Positions 36,301 to 44,270 of a stretch of 64,000 nt of DNA are shown here, piece by piece. The notes beneath the pieces are model-generated. The model was not told the origin of the DNA. It made no database searches and worked only from the letters and a program-made list of their open reading frames with translations. The stretch is from Larkinella humicola (GTDB lineage Bacteria > Bacteroidota > Bacteroidia > Cytophagales > Spirosomataceae), in NCBI RefSeq assembly GCF_008727875.1, contig NZ_VTWS01000010.1:124001-188000 (forward strand), read 5' to 3'. Position 1 is the first letter of the stretch. Each line of letters opens with the position of its first letter. The position numbers were made by a program, and so were the translations under genes.

Positions 36301-38266
36301 GGCCGACAACGGTTTTGCCGCGATGGTCTGGGACTGGAACGAAAACACCAACGACGAAGCCATCAAAGACTTGAGCACCAAGGGTTACCTAACGTTTTAC
36401 GTGAAAGTCAGCAATCCCGGAGAAAACTTCGATTTTCAGGTGTTTCTGAAAGATCGTTCTGCCGCAAGCACCTCACCCGTACCAGTGCGCGGAGGGGGGT
36501 ATGTGACTACTTTCTCCGGTGATTACCAGCGGGTTCGGGTTCCGATGAGCGCGCTGCTGGCGGGTGATAAAATTGATACGAAACAGGTGACGCGGATCGG
36601 TTTTCTGTCGACCGGACTGGACAAGGCCTACGATTTCTGGGTCGATGACATCGAAGCGGGGGGCAGCAATGTCGCTGATGTCAAACTGACGACGCAAAAT
36701 GCGGCCTGCGGTTCTACCGGAGCCATCCGGGTGGTTTCCATCAACGGCAGCGAAGCGGTTTCGAACTATTCATTTTACCTGAACAACGTGGTCAATCCGG
36801 CCGGGGAGCATGTGGCGGTTTTCAGCAATCTGGCCCCCGGAAAATACGATTTGCGGATCGAGGGGAACGACGGTTTTCTGTATTACGAAAATGTGCCCGT
36901 TGGTGGGGGCACCAATCCGCTGTCGGCTGCCATTGTGCAGAACCAGACGATGCTGGATTTAACCGTTTTGGGCGGCAGCGGTTCCTACAGCTATCGTTGG
37001 TCGAATGGCGGCACGACGGAAGATTTGACCAACATAACGCCCGGGACGTATCGCGTCACGGTGACTGATCAGGTGAGCGGTTGTACCATCGAAGCATCCA
37101 TAATCGCAACAGGCGGAACCGCTAGCGCGGACTTCGTGGTGACCGACGCGACGTGTAAACCCAATGGCCGGATCGAGGTACAAAATCTTACAGGCTCGGG
37201 AGGTAACACGAAGTATGCCATCAATGGAAAACCGAATCCGGCGGGGGCCGACCAGCCGGTTTTCAGCGATCTGGCTGCGGGCGATTACGAGATTGTCATT
37301 ACGGGCGACGGCGATTTTCGGTTTGCCAAAACCGTTTCCGTGCAGGACAAGGGTGAAAAACCGGTCGTTCAGGCGGAGGTCAGTATCGAAAATGAAAAAG
37401 CGTACATCAATCTGAATGTTACCGGTGGCAGCGGAATTTACATCTACAAATGGTCGGAAGGGTCGGAATCCCAAAATCTGTGGGAAGTTCTCGACGGAAC
37501 GTACCAGGTGAAGGTGACCGATGCGGCTACGGGCTGTAGCGCCACAGCGTCCTACACCATCGTCATTCCCGGAATCGAACTGACGTCTGAGAACCCCAGT
37601 TGTGCGCCCAATGGCAAAATCCGGGTAACCGCCGTGAAGGGTTCGGGTGGTAACAATAGGTACTTCATCAACGGCGAGCCGAATCCGGCCGGGATCAACA
37701 ATCCCGAATTTGGGGGGCTGGTGCCGGGGACCTTTCGCATCAAATTGGAAGGCGACGGCGGTTTTCAGATTGAAAAAGAGGTGACGCTGGAAGGGTCCGG
37801 TTCGGCACCAGACGTCACGGCCAACGTCAGCTACCTGAACGGCAAGGGTTATATCAACCTGAACGTTACGGGCGGAAGTGGCATCTATACGTACGACTGG
37901 TCCAATGGCGCCACCACCCTGAACATCTGGGAAGTTCCGGCGGGGACGTACTCCGTGGTGGTCACCGACCTCGTCAGCCAATGCAAAACCACCTATTCGG
38001 CGACGTTGAGTGACGCCAGTGAAAGTATTATGATTTACCCCAACCCGGCTGTGGGGCAGGAACAGGTGCTGGTTCGCTATAATTTCGTAGATACCCAGGT
38101 TCGGAAAGTAATGCTGAAAGATCACGTTGGCGTGGTGGTGTATACCGCCGATGTGGCCGAACATGCCACGGAAATAACCGTGCCGGTTCGGAATCTGCGG
38201 AGTGGTACGTATCTGGTGATTCTGGAAGGGAAATCGCTGATAACGAAGCACTTGATTGTTCAGTAG
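33347..38266 (+). CDS. Secreted GH44 endo-glucanase/xyloglucanase with repeat modules and T9SS signal
   Basis: 1639 aa with a GTG start and a long signal peptide ending near YAYSQ (about residue 41). The GH44 catalytic domain spans about 45-555: hallmark RLGGNRITNYNWENN, putative acid/base E218 in YALDNEPGLW, DVLDVHWYPE, and putative nucleophile E393 in AITEYSYMG. Two copies of a linker/CBM-like unit follow (about 560-845 and 850-1108), each with a WDGD start and a WIDDV/WVDDI end. Three SprB-like repeats then occur (about 1110-1565), with C-x6-13-G starts, GGSGxYxYxWS and TxGTYxVxVTD blocks. The last about 75 residues (MIYPNPAVG to KHLIVQ) are a type A T9SS C-terminal sorting domain. It should be exported by T9SS and act on beta-1,4-glucan or xyloglucan. 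Confidence 0.92.
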   Translation: MPQPVNNTRFRSFRLPKWRFFRRSSLLSLMLILLSRYAYSQIQVSFNINPQNSRKPISPLIYGTNDQYPYATAKRLGGNRITNYNWENNASNAGFDWFHESDNYVPGQQNVPENQYDVPGAALSTFHQRSLNQNAYSLVTLPMAKYVTKDKNGAVTPEQAAPSSRWAAVNYRKPSPFTLLPDVNDGEVYVDEELNYLQHHFGRSNTARGVRGYALDNEPGLWASSHSRMWGTTPVSVRYLMDNSFALAQRIKEMDPTAEVFGPASFGISEFENLQFAPDWDQEKGNYPIFLDLYLGKMREKEQQGGKRLLDVLDVHWYPERRNDGLRPTDNRTDYANNAARMAMTRSLWDPTYSEGTFVSDDPVKRQLFLPFLPKMHQHIGQYYPGTKLAITEYSYMGLTHASGGIAQADALGIFGKQGVYLATYWGGVVDFIKSGFDLYRNYDGQGGHFGDTSVESSTVDLVNTSVFASINGSDDSKLHVVALSKNQDGPITATFTIGGSRQYKSATVWAFDNSSPVLKQLKSVRTINNNTFQYVLPALTACHFVLSEENIAIYPDITETTINPSAGYSDGTATFELTAKVADGDNDLAGVTADLSPLGGGAAVAFTASATAAGLYRLSVQVPAGTAAGSKSIKITAKDAANHTAEAAVSYRVIKRTAETVIWDGDEIKRGTGGSYYDPSDTQARNAKIERRETGGQHQPGSLFMHFEHANNRYNTMTWRLSDNDNPADARDIRDFGALEFYLKSNAPENSDIEVSLRDATAQLHTSNTVWLKQGGYLGSLNSSGYTRVKIPLSAFTTDSPIDLGQIWQLNFNCNTAQKPFDVWIDDVRVLPYSNPVLQPVIRETGVTPTAGYADGKTTVTIFAQVDDPDNNLRTVTVDLAPLGLANKQAMTLENGRYAATVTVPTGVVKGAKQLNIAAVDAEGNSGDASVQFTVNEPASSVVLWDGDVVNTGKPTTLNAVTTCVVDEANGNKAPKSMKMHFDMADNGFAAMVWDWNENTNDEAIKDLSTKGYLTFYVKVSNPGENFDFQVFLKDRSAASTSPVPVRGGGYVTTFSGDYQRVRVPMSALLAGDKIDTKQVTRIGFLSTGLDKAYDFWVDDIEAGGSNVADVKLTTQNAACGSTGAIRVVSINGSEAVSNYSFYLNNVVNPAGEHVAVFSNLAPGKYDLRIEGNDGFLYYENVPVGGGTNPLSAAIVQNQTMLDLTVLGGSGSYSYRWSNGGTTEDLTNITPGTYRVTVTDQVSGCTIEASIIATGGTASADFVVTDATCKPNGRIEVQNLTGSGGNTKYAINGKPNPAGADQPVFSDLAAGDYEIVITGDGDFRFAKTVSVQDKGEKPVVQAEVSIENEKAYINLNVTGGSGIYIYKWSEGSESQNLWEVLDGTYQVKVTDAATGCSATASYTIVIPGIELTSENPSCAPNGKIRVTAVKGSGGNNRYFINGEPNPAGINNPEFGGLVPGTFRIKLEGDGGFQIEKEVTLEGSGSAPDVTANVSYLNGKGYINLNVTGGSGIYTYDWSNGATTLNIWEVPAGTYSVVVTDLVSQCKTTYSATLSDASESIMIYPNPAVGQEQVLVRYNFVDTQVRKVMLKDHVGVVVYTADVAEHATEITVPVRNLRSGTYLVILEGKSLITKHLIVQ

Positions 38267-38287
38267 TGCAGGTGTTCTACCCGGTTT

Positions 38288-38317
38288 TACACGGCAGTCC
38301 GCGCGGGCTGCCGTGTA
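38288..38317 (+). terminator. Terminator hairpin after the GH44 gene
   Basis: TACACGGCAG (38288-38297) pairs with CTGCCGTGTA (38308-38317) around a GC-rich loop, 22 nt after the GH44 stop and followed by a T-rich run (TTTGTTTGG). Confidence 0.7.
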
Positions 38318-38407
38318 TTTGTTTGGAAGAAAGGGAGGAGTGGAAGAAAAATTGCTTTGTCATTGGAGAGAGTCGCCGGAACCCGATTATCGTCGTTCTG
38401 TTCACAC

Positions 38408-39610
38408 ATGAAATCCGCCATCGATCGCTTGTTGCAGACTTCGGGTCTGCCGCTGACCGTCCGCCAGTTCTGGTGGTACAGTTTTTTCTATTGGAGTTTT
38501 TTTTCGCTGATCTGGTATGGTCAGGCCATTATGGTCTGGCTGCTCACGCCCAACGCCCGGCTGTATTTCACCGATACGCTCTACTGGCTCATCGAGTTAT
38601 TGTACTGGTGGGGTGCAACGCCCCTGGTCATTTTCTGCGCCCAGCGGTTTTCGCTCCTCAAAACCCAGCGCGCCAGCCGGTTTGTCACCCAGGTGCTGAC
38701 GCACCTGCTGATTGCTGCGGTGTTGTATGGGGTGGAACTGGTGGTGGAACACCTGCTGCTGGGAGCCGCCATTGCCCACGAGCAGGGGAAGGCGATCACT
38801 GTCCGGCGGGTGATGACGGTTTTTTTTCTGAGTTTTGGCAACGCCTTTGCCCAGTACATGCTGCTGGTGGTTTGTTATAATGTGTTGACGCACGTCTACC
38901 AACTGCAATCGCTGAAACAGCAACATTTGCAGGCCGAACTGGTCAACGAACAGCTCAAGAGCCAGTTGGCCAATGCGCAGTTGCAGGCGTTGAAAATGCA
39001 GTTAAATCCTCATTTTCTGTTCAATACGCTTCATACGGTGGTCAGTTTAATGTTGCGAAACCAGACCCGCCGGGCCGCCCTGATGGTGACCACGCTGAGC
39101 GACCTGCTCCGGAGTGTGCTGGTTCGTCAGCAGGCCAACTTCATTTCGGTGCGCGACGAGATGACCCTGACCCGGCAGTACCTGTCGATCCAGCAAATTC
39201 GCTTCGAAGACCGTTTGATGGTCGACTACGAGATTGCGCCCGAAGCGGAAGAATGCCTGCTGCCGCAGTTGATTCTGCAACCCATCGTCGAAAACGCCAT
39301 CACCCACGGCATTGCCGACCTCACCGAAGGCGCGCTAATTCGCATCACGGCGCAACGGCTTGGCGAAACCGTCGTGATTCAGGTGTTCGACAATGGGTTG
39401 GGTCAGGAACAACTGCACGATACGTCCGGGATGGGTTTGGGCCTGTCCAACACCCTTTCGCGGCTGGAAAAAGCTTACGGCGAACAGGCGACGATGCAGT
39501 TCGATCAGCCACCGGGGGGCACCACCACCGTCAGCCTGCGGATTCCTTGCCAGTGTTCCTTGTTAACTTCAACGGTATCCCATGAATCCGTATCACACGC
39601 TCATCATTGA
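38408..39610 (+). CDS. LytS/YehU-type sensor histidine kinase
   Basis: 400 aa. I start at 38408 (MKSAIDRLLQ). Four hydrophobic segments (about 20-40, 55-75, 95-120 and 135-160) form the membrane sensor, followed by a coiled-coil linker rich in Gln/Leu. The His-kinase domain has the phospho-acceptor His in MQLNPHFLFNTLHTVVSLM. The ATPase part has LPQLILQPIVENAITHGI, DNGLG and GMGLGLSNTLSRLEKAYG. Its 3' end overlaps the response regulator by 29 nt, so the two are translationally coupled. It senses an unknown membrane or periplasmic signal. Confidence 0.93.
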   Translation: MKSAIDRLLQTSGLPLTVRQFWWYSFFYWSFFSLIWYGQAIMVWLLTPNARLYFTDTLYWLIELLYWWGATPLVIFCAQRFSLLKTQRASRFVTQVLTHLLIAAVLYGVELVVEHLLLGAAIAHEQGKAITVRRVMTVFFLSFGNAFAQYMLLVVCYNVLTHVYQLQSLKQQHLQAELVNEQLKSQLANAQLQALKMQLNPHFLFNTLHTVVSLMLRNQTRRAALMVTTLSDLLRSVLVRQQANFISVRDEMTLTRQYLSIQQIRFEDRLMVDYEIAPEAEECLLPQLILQPIVENAITHGIADLTEGALIRITAQRLGETVVIQVFDNGLGQEQLHDTSGMGLGLSNTLSRLEKAYGEQATMQFDQPPGGTTTVSLRIPCQCSLLTSTVSHESVSHAHH

Positions 39611-40349
39611 CGACGAACTGGCGGCCCGTGAGGTGATCCGGACGTTGCTGGCCGACACGCCCCTGCTCCGGGTGGTCGACGAAGCGGCCAATGGTCTGGA
39701 AGCGGTGCAGAAAATTCTGCTTCACCGCCCGCACCTGATTTTTCTCGACATTCAGATGCCCCGGCTCGACGGCTTCAGCGTGCTGCGGAAAGTCTGGCCC
39801 GATCACCAGCCAACGGTGGTGTTCACGACGGCCTACGATCAGTATGCCCTCCAGGCTTTCGAAGTCAACGCCATCGATTATTTGCTCAAGCCTTTTGACG
39901 AAATTCGATTCGGGCAGGCGCTGGGCCGGGCCATCGAGCGGCTCAACAACCAGAACCAGCCCAAAATTGAGGCCCTGCTGGCCCAATTGCTCAGTGCGCA
40001 TACGCCCGCACCCCCGCGCGAGTACCTGTCGCGGGTGCTGGTGAAGGAGCAGGGCCGGATGTATTTCGTGAATCTGAACGATGTGCAGTATCTGGATGCG
40101 GATGGTAATTACATCACCCTGCACACCGCCACCGGCAAACACATCGTGTACGACAGCCTGACGAAGCTCGAAACCCGGCTCGATCCAAACCAGTTTGTGC
40201 GGATGCACCGCTCACACATTGTCAATCTGGCCTACGTTCAGGAAGTGGAAACCCATTTCAACGGCGATTACATCGTTCACCTCAAGCTGGGGCAGACGCT
40301 GAAATGGACCCGCAATTACCGGGATAAAATTCAGGCGTTTCTGGGGTAA
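39582..40349 (+). CDS. LytTR-family response regulator
   Basis: 255 aa. The receiver domain (1-120) has the acidic pair D10/D11, phospho-acceptor D56 (IFLDIQMP), the switch Thr in VVFTTAYDQYA, and Lys in DYLLKPFDE. The DNA-binding LytTR domain (about 150-253) has YLDADGNYITLHT, KLETRLDPNQFVRMHRSHIVNL and the C-terminal LKWTRNYRDKI. Partner of the overlapping LytS-type kinase. Target genes cannot be told from the window; the adjacent GH44 gene is a reasonable first candidate. Confidence 0.95.
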   Translation: MNPYHTLIIDDELAAREVIRTLLADTPLLRVVDEAANGLEAVQKILLHRPHLIFLDIQMPRLDGFSVLRKVWPDHQPTVVFTTAYDQYALQAFEVNAIDYLLKPFDEIRFGQALGRAIERLNNQNQPKIEALLAQLLSAHTPAPPREYLSRVLVKEQGRMYFVNLNDVQYLDADGNYITLHTATGKHIVYDSLTKLETRLDPNQFVRMHRSHIVNLAYVQEVETHFNGDYIVHLKLGQTLKWTRNYRDKIQAFLG

Positions 40350-40371
40350 ATGCCCTTTTGGTGTAATAAAA

Positions 40372-40422
40372 AACGGGTCGTTGCCGGGGCAGTTTCAAAA
40401 ACCGTCCCGGCAACGACCCGTT
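40372..40422. terminator. Bidirectional intrinsic terminator
   Basis: Perfect 17-bp stem, 40372-40388 (AACGGGTCGTTGCCGGG) with 40406-40422. It is preceded by TAATAAAAA, a U-tract for minus-strand transcripts. It separates the convergent LytTR and DUF1080 genes. Confidence 0.85.
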
Positions 40423-40440
40423 AACCAAATCTTCTAAATT

Positions 40441-41139
40441 CTACAATTCCCGAATCCGGATGTTTTTATACCAGACCACCTCTTTCGGGCTGTGGTTTTG
40501 CAGCGCGATTTTGCCTTTGGTATGGGCTTTGGCGTAATTCCAGTCTTTGAACTTGCTGCCGGCCACCATCTTCTGCCATTCGTCCCCGCCGTAGTGGTAT
40601 TCCACCACTTTCTTGCCGTTCAGGTAATGCTCGACGTGGTTGTTGTTCACCACAATCCGGCCTTTGTTCCACTGACCGGCGGGTTTGTTGATGGTCAAGT
40701 CACTGGGTGCGATCATGTCGTAGTTGGCACCGGTCAACTGGCTGCCTTTCAGCTTGGCACCGTCGCCCAACTGGTAGCCGGTATCGTCGATCACCTGGTA
40801 TTCGGGGCCGGACCAGTACGTGGCCTTGTTCGCCGGATCTTCGATCACTTTGTAAACCACTCCGCTGTTGCTTTTGGGTGGCAGTTTGAACTCAAATTCC
40901 AGCTCGAAGTTCTCGTATTCCTTGTCCGTCACGAGGTCACCGCCGGTGCCGTCGGGCGTCAAGGTTCCGTCTTCGATGTTCCAGCCAATGGCCTTGTCTT
41001 TCAGGTAACTGTGCCAGCCTTTCGTGGATTTTCCGTCGAACAGCGACACCCATTTGCCGGGTTTTGAGCCAGCATTCGAAAGGCTCATGAGGGTAATGAC
41101 GCCCGCCAGCAGGGCCAGGGCAAAGGTTGCTTTTTTCAT
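40441..41139 (-). CDS. DUF1080 (3-keto-disaccharide hydrolase family) secreted protein
   Basis: 232 aa with a Sec signal (MKKATFALALLAGVITLMSLSNAG). I start at 41139; the open frame upstream lies within the hairpin leader. The family fold (concanavalin-like jelly roll) begins WVSLFDGKSTKGWHSY and continues with LVTDKEYENFELEFEFKLPP, NSGVVYKV, GPEYQVIDD, WNKGRIVVNNNHVEHYLNG and ends IALQNHSPKEVVWYKNIRIREL. Members act in periplasmic cleavage of 3-keto-glycosides. It is downstream of a Tat-exported Gfo/Idh/MocA enzyme on the same strand, separated by hairpin copy 3. Confidence 0.92.
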   Translation of the reverse strand: MKKATFALALLAGVITLMSLSNAGSKPGKWVSLFDGKSTKGWHSYLKDKAIGWNIEDGTLTPDGTGGDLVTDKEYENFELEFEFKLPPKSNSGVVYKVIEDPANKATYWSGPEYQVIDDTGYQLGDGAKLKGSQLTGANYDMIAPSDLTINKPAGQWNKGRIVVNNNHVEHYLNGKKVVEYHYGGDEWQKMVAGSKFKDWNYAKAHTKGKIALQNHSPKEVVWYKNIRIREL

Positions 41140-41161
41140 GGTTTTGTAGGGTTGTGGTTTG

Positions 41162-41241
41162 CGGTTTTCAGTATACGGTTTTCGGTGGCTGACGCGTTCC
41201 AAATCATGCGTCAGCCACCGAAAACCGTATACTGAAAACCG
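41162..41241. repeat. Perfect 34-bp hairpin, GGCTGACGC family copy 3
   Basis: Left arm 41162-41195 and right arm 41208-41241 are perfect reverse complements with a 12-nt loop (41196-41207). The arm shares the CGGTGGCTGACGC end with copies 1 and 2 and differs from the copy 2 left arm at 3 of 34 positions. It lies between two codirectional minus-strand genes, 22 nt upstream of the DUF1080 start. Confidence 0.9.
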
Positions 41242-41247
41242 TAAAAC

Positions 41248-42651
41248 CTATACAGCATTTAGAATTTTCATGGCATTCGGATCCCAGTTGACGATCTGCT
41301 TTTTGAACAGACTGATGTTGCCGCACTGCGTCGGCCCACACGCCCGAAGCCCGAAGGTTGCATCTTCGGCCACCGGTTTCTGGTTGCGAACCGAATCGAA
41401 GAAGTTGACAAAGTGTTCGTAACGGTCGCCTTTGTAATCTTTCGGCGTCTTATAGACCATTTCGCGCGGACCTTCCATTTCGGGACGCTCGGGATACATT
41501 TTTTTGTATTCCTTCAGGTACGCTTCCTGCTGGTCTTTCGGGAAATTGCTGATCGACAGACCGGGCGCTTTGGGCAGTTTGTGGTGCCGAACCGTCAGGC
41601 TATCCCAGCCAACCGACAGATCGCCTTCCGTACCGACCAGCCGAACCAGATAACCGCCACCGCCACCATCGACGAAATTGCTCCGCGTCGTCAGGTTAAA
41701 TTCCGGATGCTCGGCGGTTTTCGGGTAATCAAAAATAGCGAGGTGAATATCGGGAACATCACGACCATCTTTCCAGAACCGCAGCCCACCGCTGGCATAC
41801 ACCCGGTTGGGGCCTTTGGAACCCGTGATGGTATGGAGCGTCGTCAGCAGGTGAACGTAGAGGTCACCGGCCACCCCCGTTCCGTAGTCCTGGTAATTTC
41901 TCCATCTGAAAAACCGCTTCGGGTCCCACTCACGCTTTTTAGCGGTTCCCAAATAGGTGTCCCAGTCGACGGTTTGGGGCGATGCATCCGGCGGAATGGA
42001 ATATTGCCAGGCACCCATGGCACTATGGCGGTCATATTGGGCTTCAGCAAAAACCAGTTCGCCAATGTCACCGGCTTTCAGCAGTTCCTTGGCTTTGGCG
42101 ATGATGATGGAACTGGCAAACTGGCTGCCCACCTGAAACACTTTACCGGTTTCTTTCTGAACCTTGATCAGCGTATGGCCATCTTCAACCTTCTGCACCA
42201 TCGGCTTTTCACAATAGACGTGCTTGCCTTTGCGCATGGCGTCGGTCGAAATTTTTTCGTGCCAGTGGTCGGTGGTTCCGTTGATAATGACATCGACGTC
42301 CGACCGTTCGAGCACCTGGCGGTAGTCGCGGGTGGTGAACAAACCGTCGCCCCACAACTCTTTGGCCCGGCGCAGACGGCCGTCGTAGAGGTCACAGGCG
42401 GCAATGATTTCGGTTCCTTCGACCATCAGTGCGGTCTCCGTATCCCCAATGCCCATACCGCCCGTTCCGATCAGCCCGATGCGGACTTTATCGTTAGCGG
42501 CTGTGCTGCTGTGACTTTTCACTAAATTCAGGTACATTGGAGCCGCACCGGCTTGAGCCAGCGAAGCGGGAACGGCTGCGGCTGCGGTTCCGGCCAGTCC
42601 CAATGTTTTTAGAAAGGACCGACGAGAAGGAACCTGTTCAGGGTTTTCCAT
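41248..42651 (-). CDS. Gfo/Idh/MocA oxidoreductase, Tat-exported
   Basis: 467 aa. Tat signal: RRSFLKTLGLAGTAAAAVPASLA. The Rossmann motif is IGLIGTGGMGIGDT, the catalytic motif VYCEKPMVQK, and the C-terminal domain runs through FRWRNYQDYGTGVAGDLYVHLL and VDGGGGGYLVRLVGTEGDL. The family includes exported glycoside 3-oxidoreductases with tightly held NAD. The DUF1080 protein immediately downstream makes glycoside 3-oxidation a good guess. A GntR-operator-like palindrome lies 39 nt upstream of its start. Confidence 0.92.
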   Translation of the reverse strand: MENPEQVPSRRSFLKTLGLAGTAAAAVPASLAQAGAAPMYLNLVKSHSSTAANDKVRIGLIGTGGMGIGDTETALMVEGTEIIAACDLYDGRLRRAKELWGDGLFTTRDYRQVLERSDVDVIINGTTDHWHEKISTDAMRKGKHVYCEKPMVQKVEDGHTLIKVQKETGKVFQVGSQFASSIIIAKAKELLKAGDIGELVFAEAQYDRHSAMGAWQYSIPPDASPQTVDWDTYLGTAKKREWDPKRFFRWRNYQDYGTGVAGDLYVHLLTTLHTITGSKGPNRVYASGGLRFWKDGRDVPDIHLAIFDYPKTAEHPEFNLTTRSNFVDGGGGGYLVRLVGTEGDLSVGWDSLTVRHHKLPKAPGLSISNFPKDQQEAYLKEYKKMYPERPEMEGPREMVYKTPKDYKGDRYEHFVNFFDSVRNQKPVAEDATFGLRACGPTQCGNISLFKKQIVNWDPNAMKILNAV

Positions 42652-42689
42652 AAAGTTAAATTAGGCGTTTACAGGAAGCCGTAATTTAC

Positions 42690-42707
42690 GACTTTTTATA
42701 ATAAGTC
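42690..42707. promoter_or_regulatory. Near copy of the GntR-region palindrome
   Basis: GACTTTTTATAATAAGTC is an 18-bp palindrome with one mismatched pair. It shares CTT, TTATAATAAGT and the centre with the perfect site at 20241-20258. It stands 39 nt upstream of the minus-strand Gfo/Idh/MocA gene, suggesting control by the GntR regulator at 19461. Confidence 0.5.
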
Positions 42708-42818
42708 CGGAAAAAGGCGTCGTGAAATAGGCGGATTGGGCGCGTAGTGGTCTTATTCAGGAGAAAAGTAGTAGTATTGTAAATCCACCCGAAAATGCAG
42801 ATTTAGACCGTATTTTCA

Positions 42819-42938
42819 CCCCTTCGTTATTCGTTATTCAGTGTTCGATATTCGTTTTTTAGTATTCGTTATTTGGTTCTAAAAAATACAAATAGTGAAT
42901 AATGAATATTGAACACTGAATACCGAATAGCGAAGGGG
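42819..42938. repeat. Long hairpin of degenerate TTATTCG words
   Basis: The left part (42819-42875) is a chain of 7-mers of TTATTCG/TCAGTGT/TCGATAT type. The right arm (42890-42938) is its imperfect complement; the outer about 30 bp pair with only a few mismatches. It occupies most of the divergent gap and ends 23 nt before the start at 42962. The rest of the 310-nt gap (42652-42961) holds the palindrome at 42690 and no gene. Confidence 0.8.
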
Positions 42939-42961
42939 ACTGACTATAACAAACTGACGAG

Positions 42962-44233
42962 ATGGCAGTAAAAAAAATCCCTTCAAGACGTACCTTTCTC
43001 AAAAACTCGCTGGGAACCCTGGCGGCATTTTCCATCGTTCCGCGCCATGTGCTGGGGAAAGGCTATCTGGCGCCCAGCGACCAGCTTTCCAAAGGCATTA
43101 TCGGCGTTGGTGGCATGGGCCGGGGACACATTCCCTACGCCGGAACGCGCGTGGCGGCCATTTGCGACGTCGATACGCGGCACCTGGAACTGGCTAAAGG
43201 GATCATCAAAGACCCCGCGCTCAAAACCTTCGGGGATTTTCGGGAATTGATTCAACTGCCCGAAGTCGATATTGTCCACATTGCCACCCCGCCCCACTGG
43301 CACGGCATCATGGCGGCCGAAGCAGCCCGCGCCGGAAAAGACATCTGGTGCGAAAAACCGATGACCACCACCATTGGCGAAGGCAAACGGGTGATGGAAG
43401 CCGTGCAGCAACACGGCCGGATTTTTCGGCTCAACACCTGGTTTCGGTTTGAATCCAATTTCTACGGCATGGGAACGCCCGTCAAACCCATCAAGAAGCT
43501 GGTCGACAGCGGTTTGCTGGGCTGGCCCCTGAAAGTAACCGTGAGCAAACACACCGGTTTCGACTGGAAGTTTTACTGGGTCGGGAAAACCGACCTGGAC
43601 CCCATGCCCGTGCCGCCCGAGCTGGATTACGAAACCTGGCTGGGGCCGGCGCCCTACAAACCGTATAACGAACACCGGGTTCACAACACCTTCCGGGGCT
43701 ACTGGGATTACGATGGGGGCGGTTTGGGCGATATGGGACAACATTATCTAGACCCCATTCAGTATTTTCTGGGCAAAGACGACACCAGCCCGATTTCGGT
43801 CGAAATCGACGCACCCCAGCAACATCCCGACGCCGTTGGCACCTGGCGACGCATCGAGTATACCTACGCCGATGGCTGTAAAATCATTCTGGATGGTGAG
43901 GGCAAAGATGTCAACATGCCGTATATCGAAGGGCCGAAAGGGAAATTGTACCAAGGTTTCAAGTCCGACATTCCGGAGTTGCAAAAGAAACTGGCCGCTT
44001 TTCCCGAACCGTTGCCGCAGCAAACCGACTTTGTGGATGCCGTTCGGGGGCGCAAGCGGTTTGCGCTCAACGAAGCCAATGGTTACCGGTCCTGCACCCT
44101 CATCAACATGGGGAAGATCGCCCTGCAACTGGGCCGATCACTGAAATTTGATCCGGTCAATCAGGTATTTGTCAACGACGAGGGCGCCAATCGGCTGATT
44201 GACCAGCCCATGCGCGCACCCTGGATTCTGTAA
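42962..44233 (+). CDS. Gfo/Idh/MocA oxidoreductase, Tat-exported
   Basis: 423 aa. Tat signal SRRTFLKNSLGTLAAFSIVP with cleavage near HVLG. The Rossmann motif is GIIGVGGMGRGHIPYAG, slightly displaced by SKG; the catalytic motif is IWCEKPMTTT. The C-terminal part has the WDYDGGGLGDMGQHYLDPIQYFLG block. Divergent from the similar enzyme at 41248 and followed 37 nt later by the HEAT/double-DUF1080 protein, so a second oxidase-hydrolase pair is formed. The preferred glycoside is unknown. Confidence 0.92.
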   Translation: MAVKKIPSRRTFLKNSLGTLAAFSIVPRHVLGKGYLAPSDQLSKGIIGVGGMGRGHIPYAGTRVAAICDVDTRHLELAKGIIKDPALKTFGDFRELIQLPEVDIVHIATPPHWHGIMAAEAARAGKDIWCEKPMTTTIGEGKRVMEAVQQHGRIFRLNTWFRFESNFYGMGTPVKPIKKLVDSGLLGWPLKVTVSKHTGFDWKFYWVGKTDLDPMPVPPELDYETWLGPAPYKPYNEHRVHNTFRGYWDYDGGGLGDMGQHYLDPIQYFLGKDDTSPISVEIDAPQQHPDAVGTWRRIEYTYADGCKIILDGEGKDVNMPYIEGPKGKLYQGFKSDIPELQKKLAAFPEPLPQQTDFVDAVRGRKRFALNEANGYRSCTLINMGKIALQLGRSLKFDPVNQVFVNDEGANRLIDQPMRAPWIL

Positions 44234-44270
44234 TAACTGCCGTTGGCCCTTTTAACCTCGTTATCCTGTC

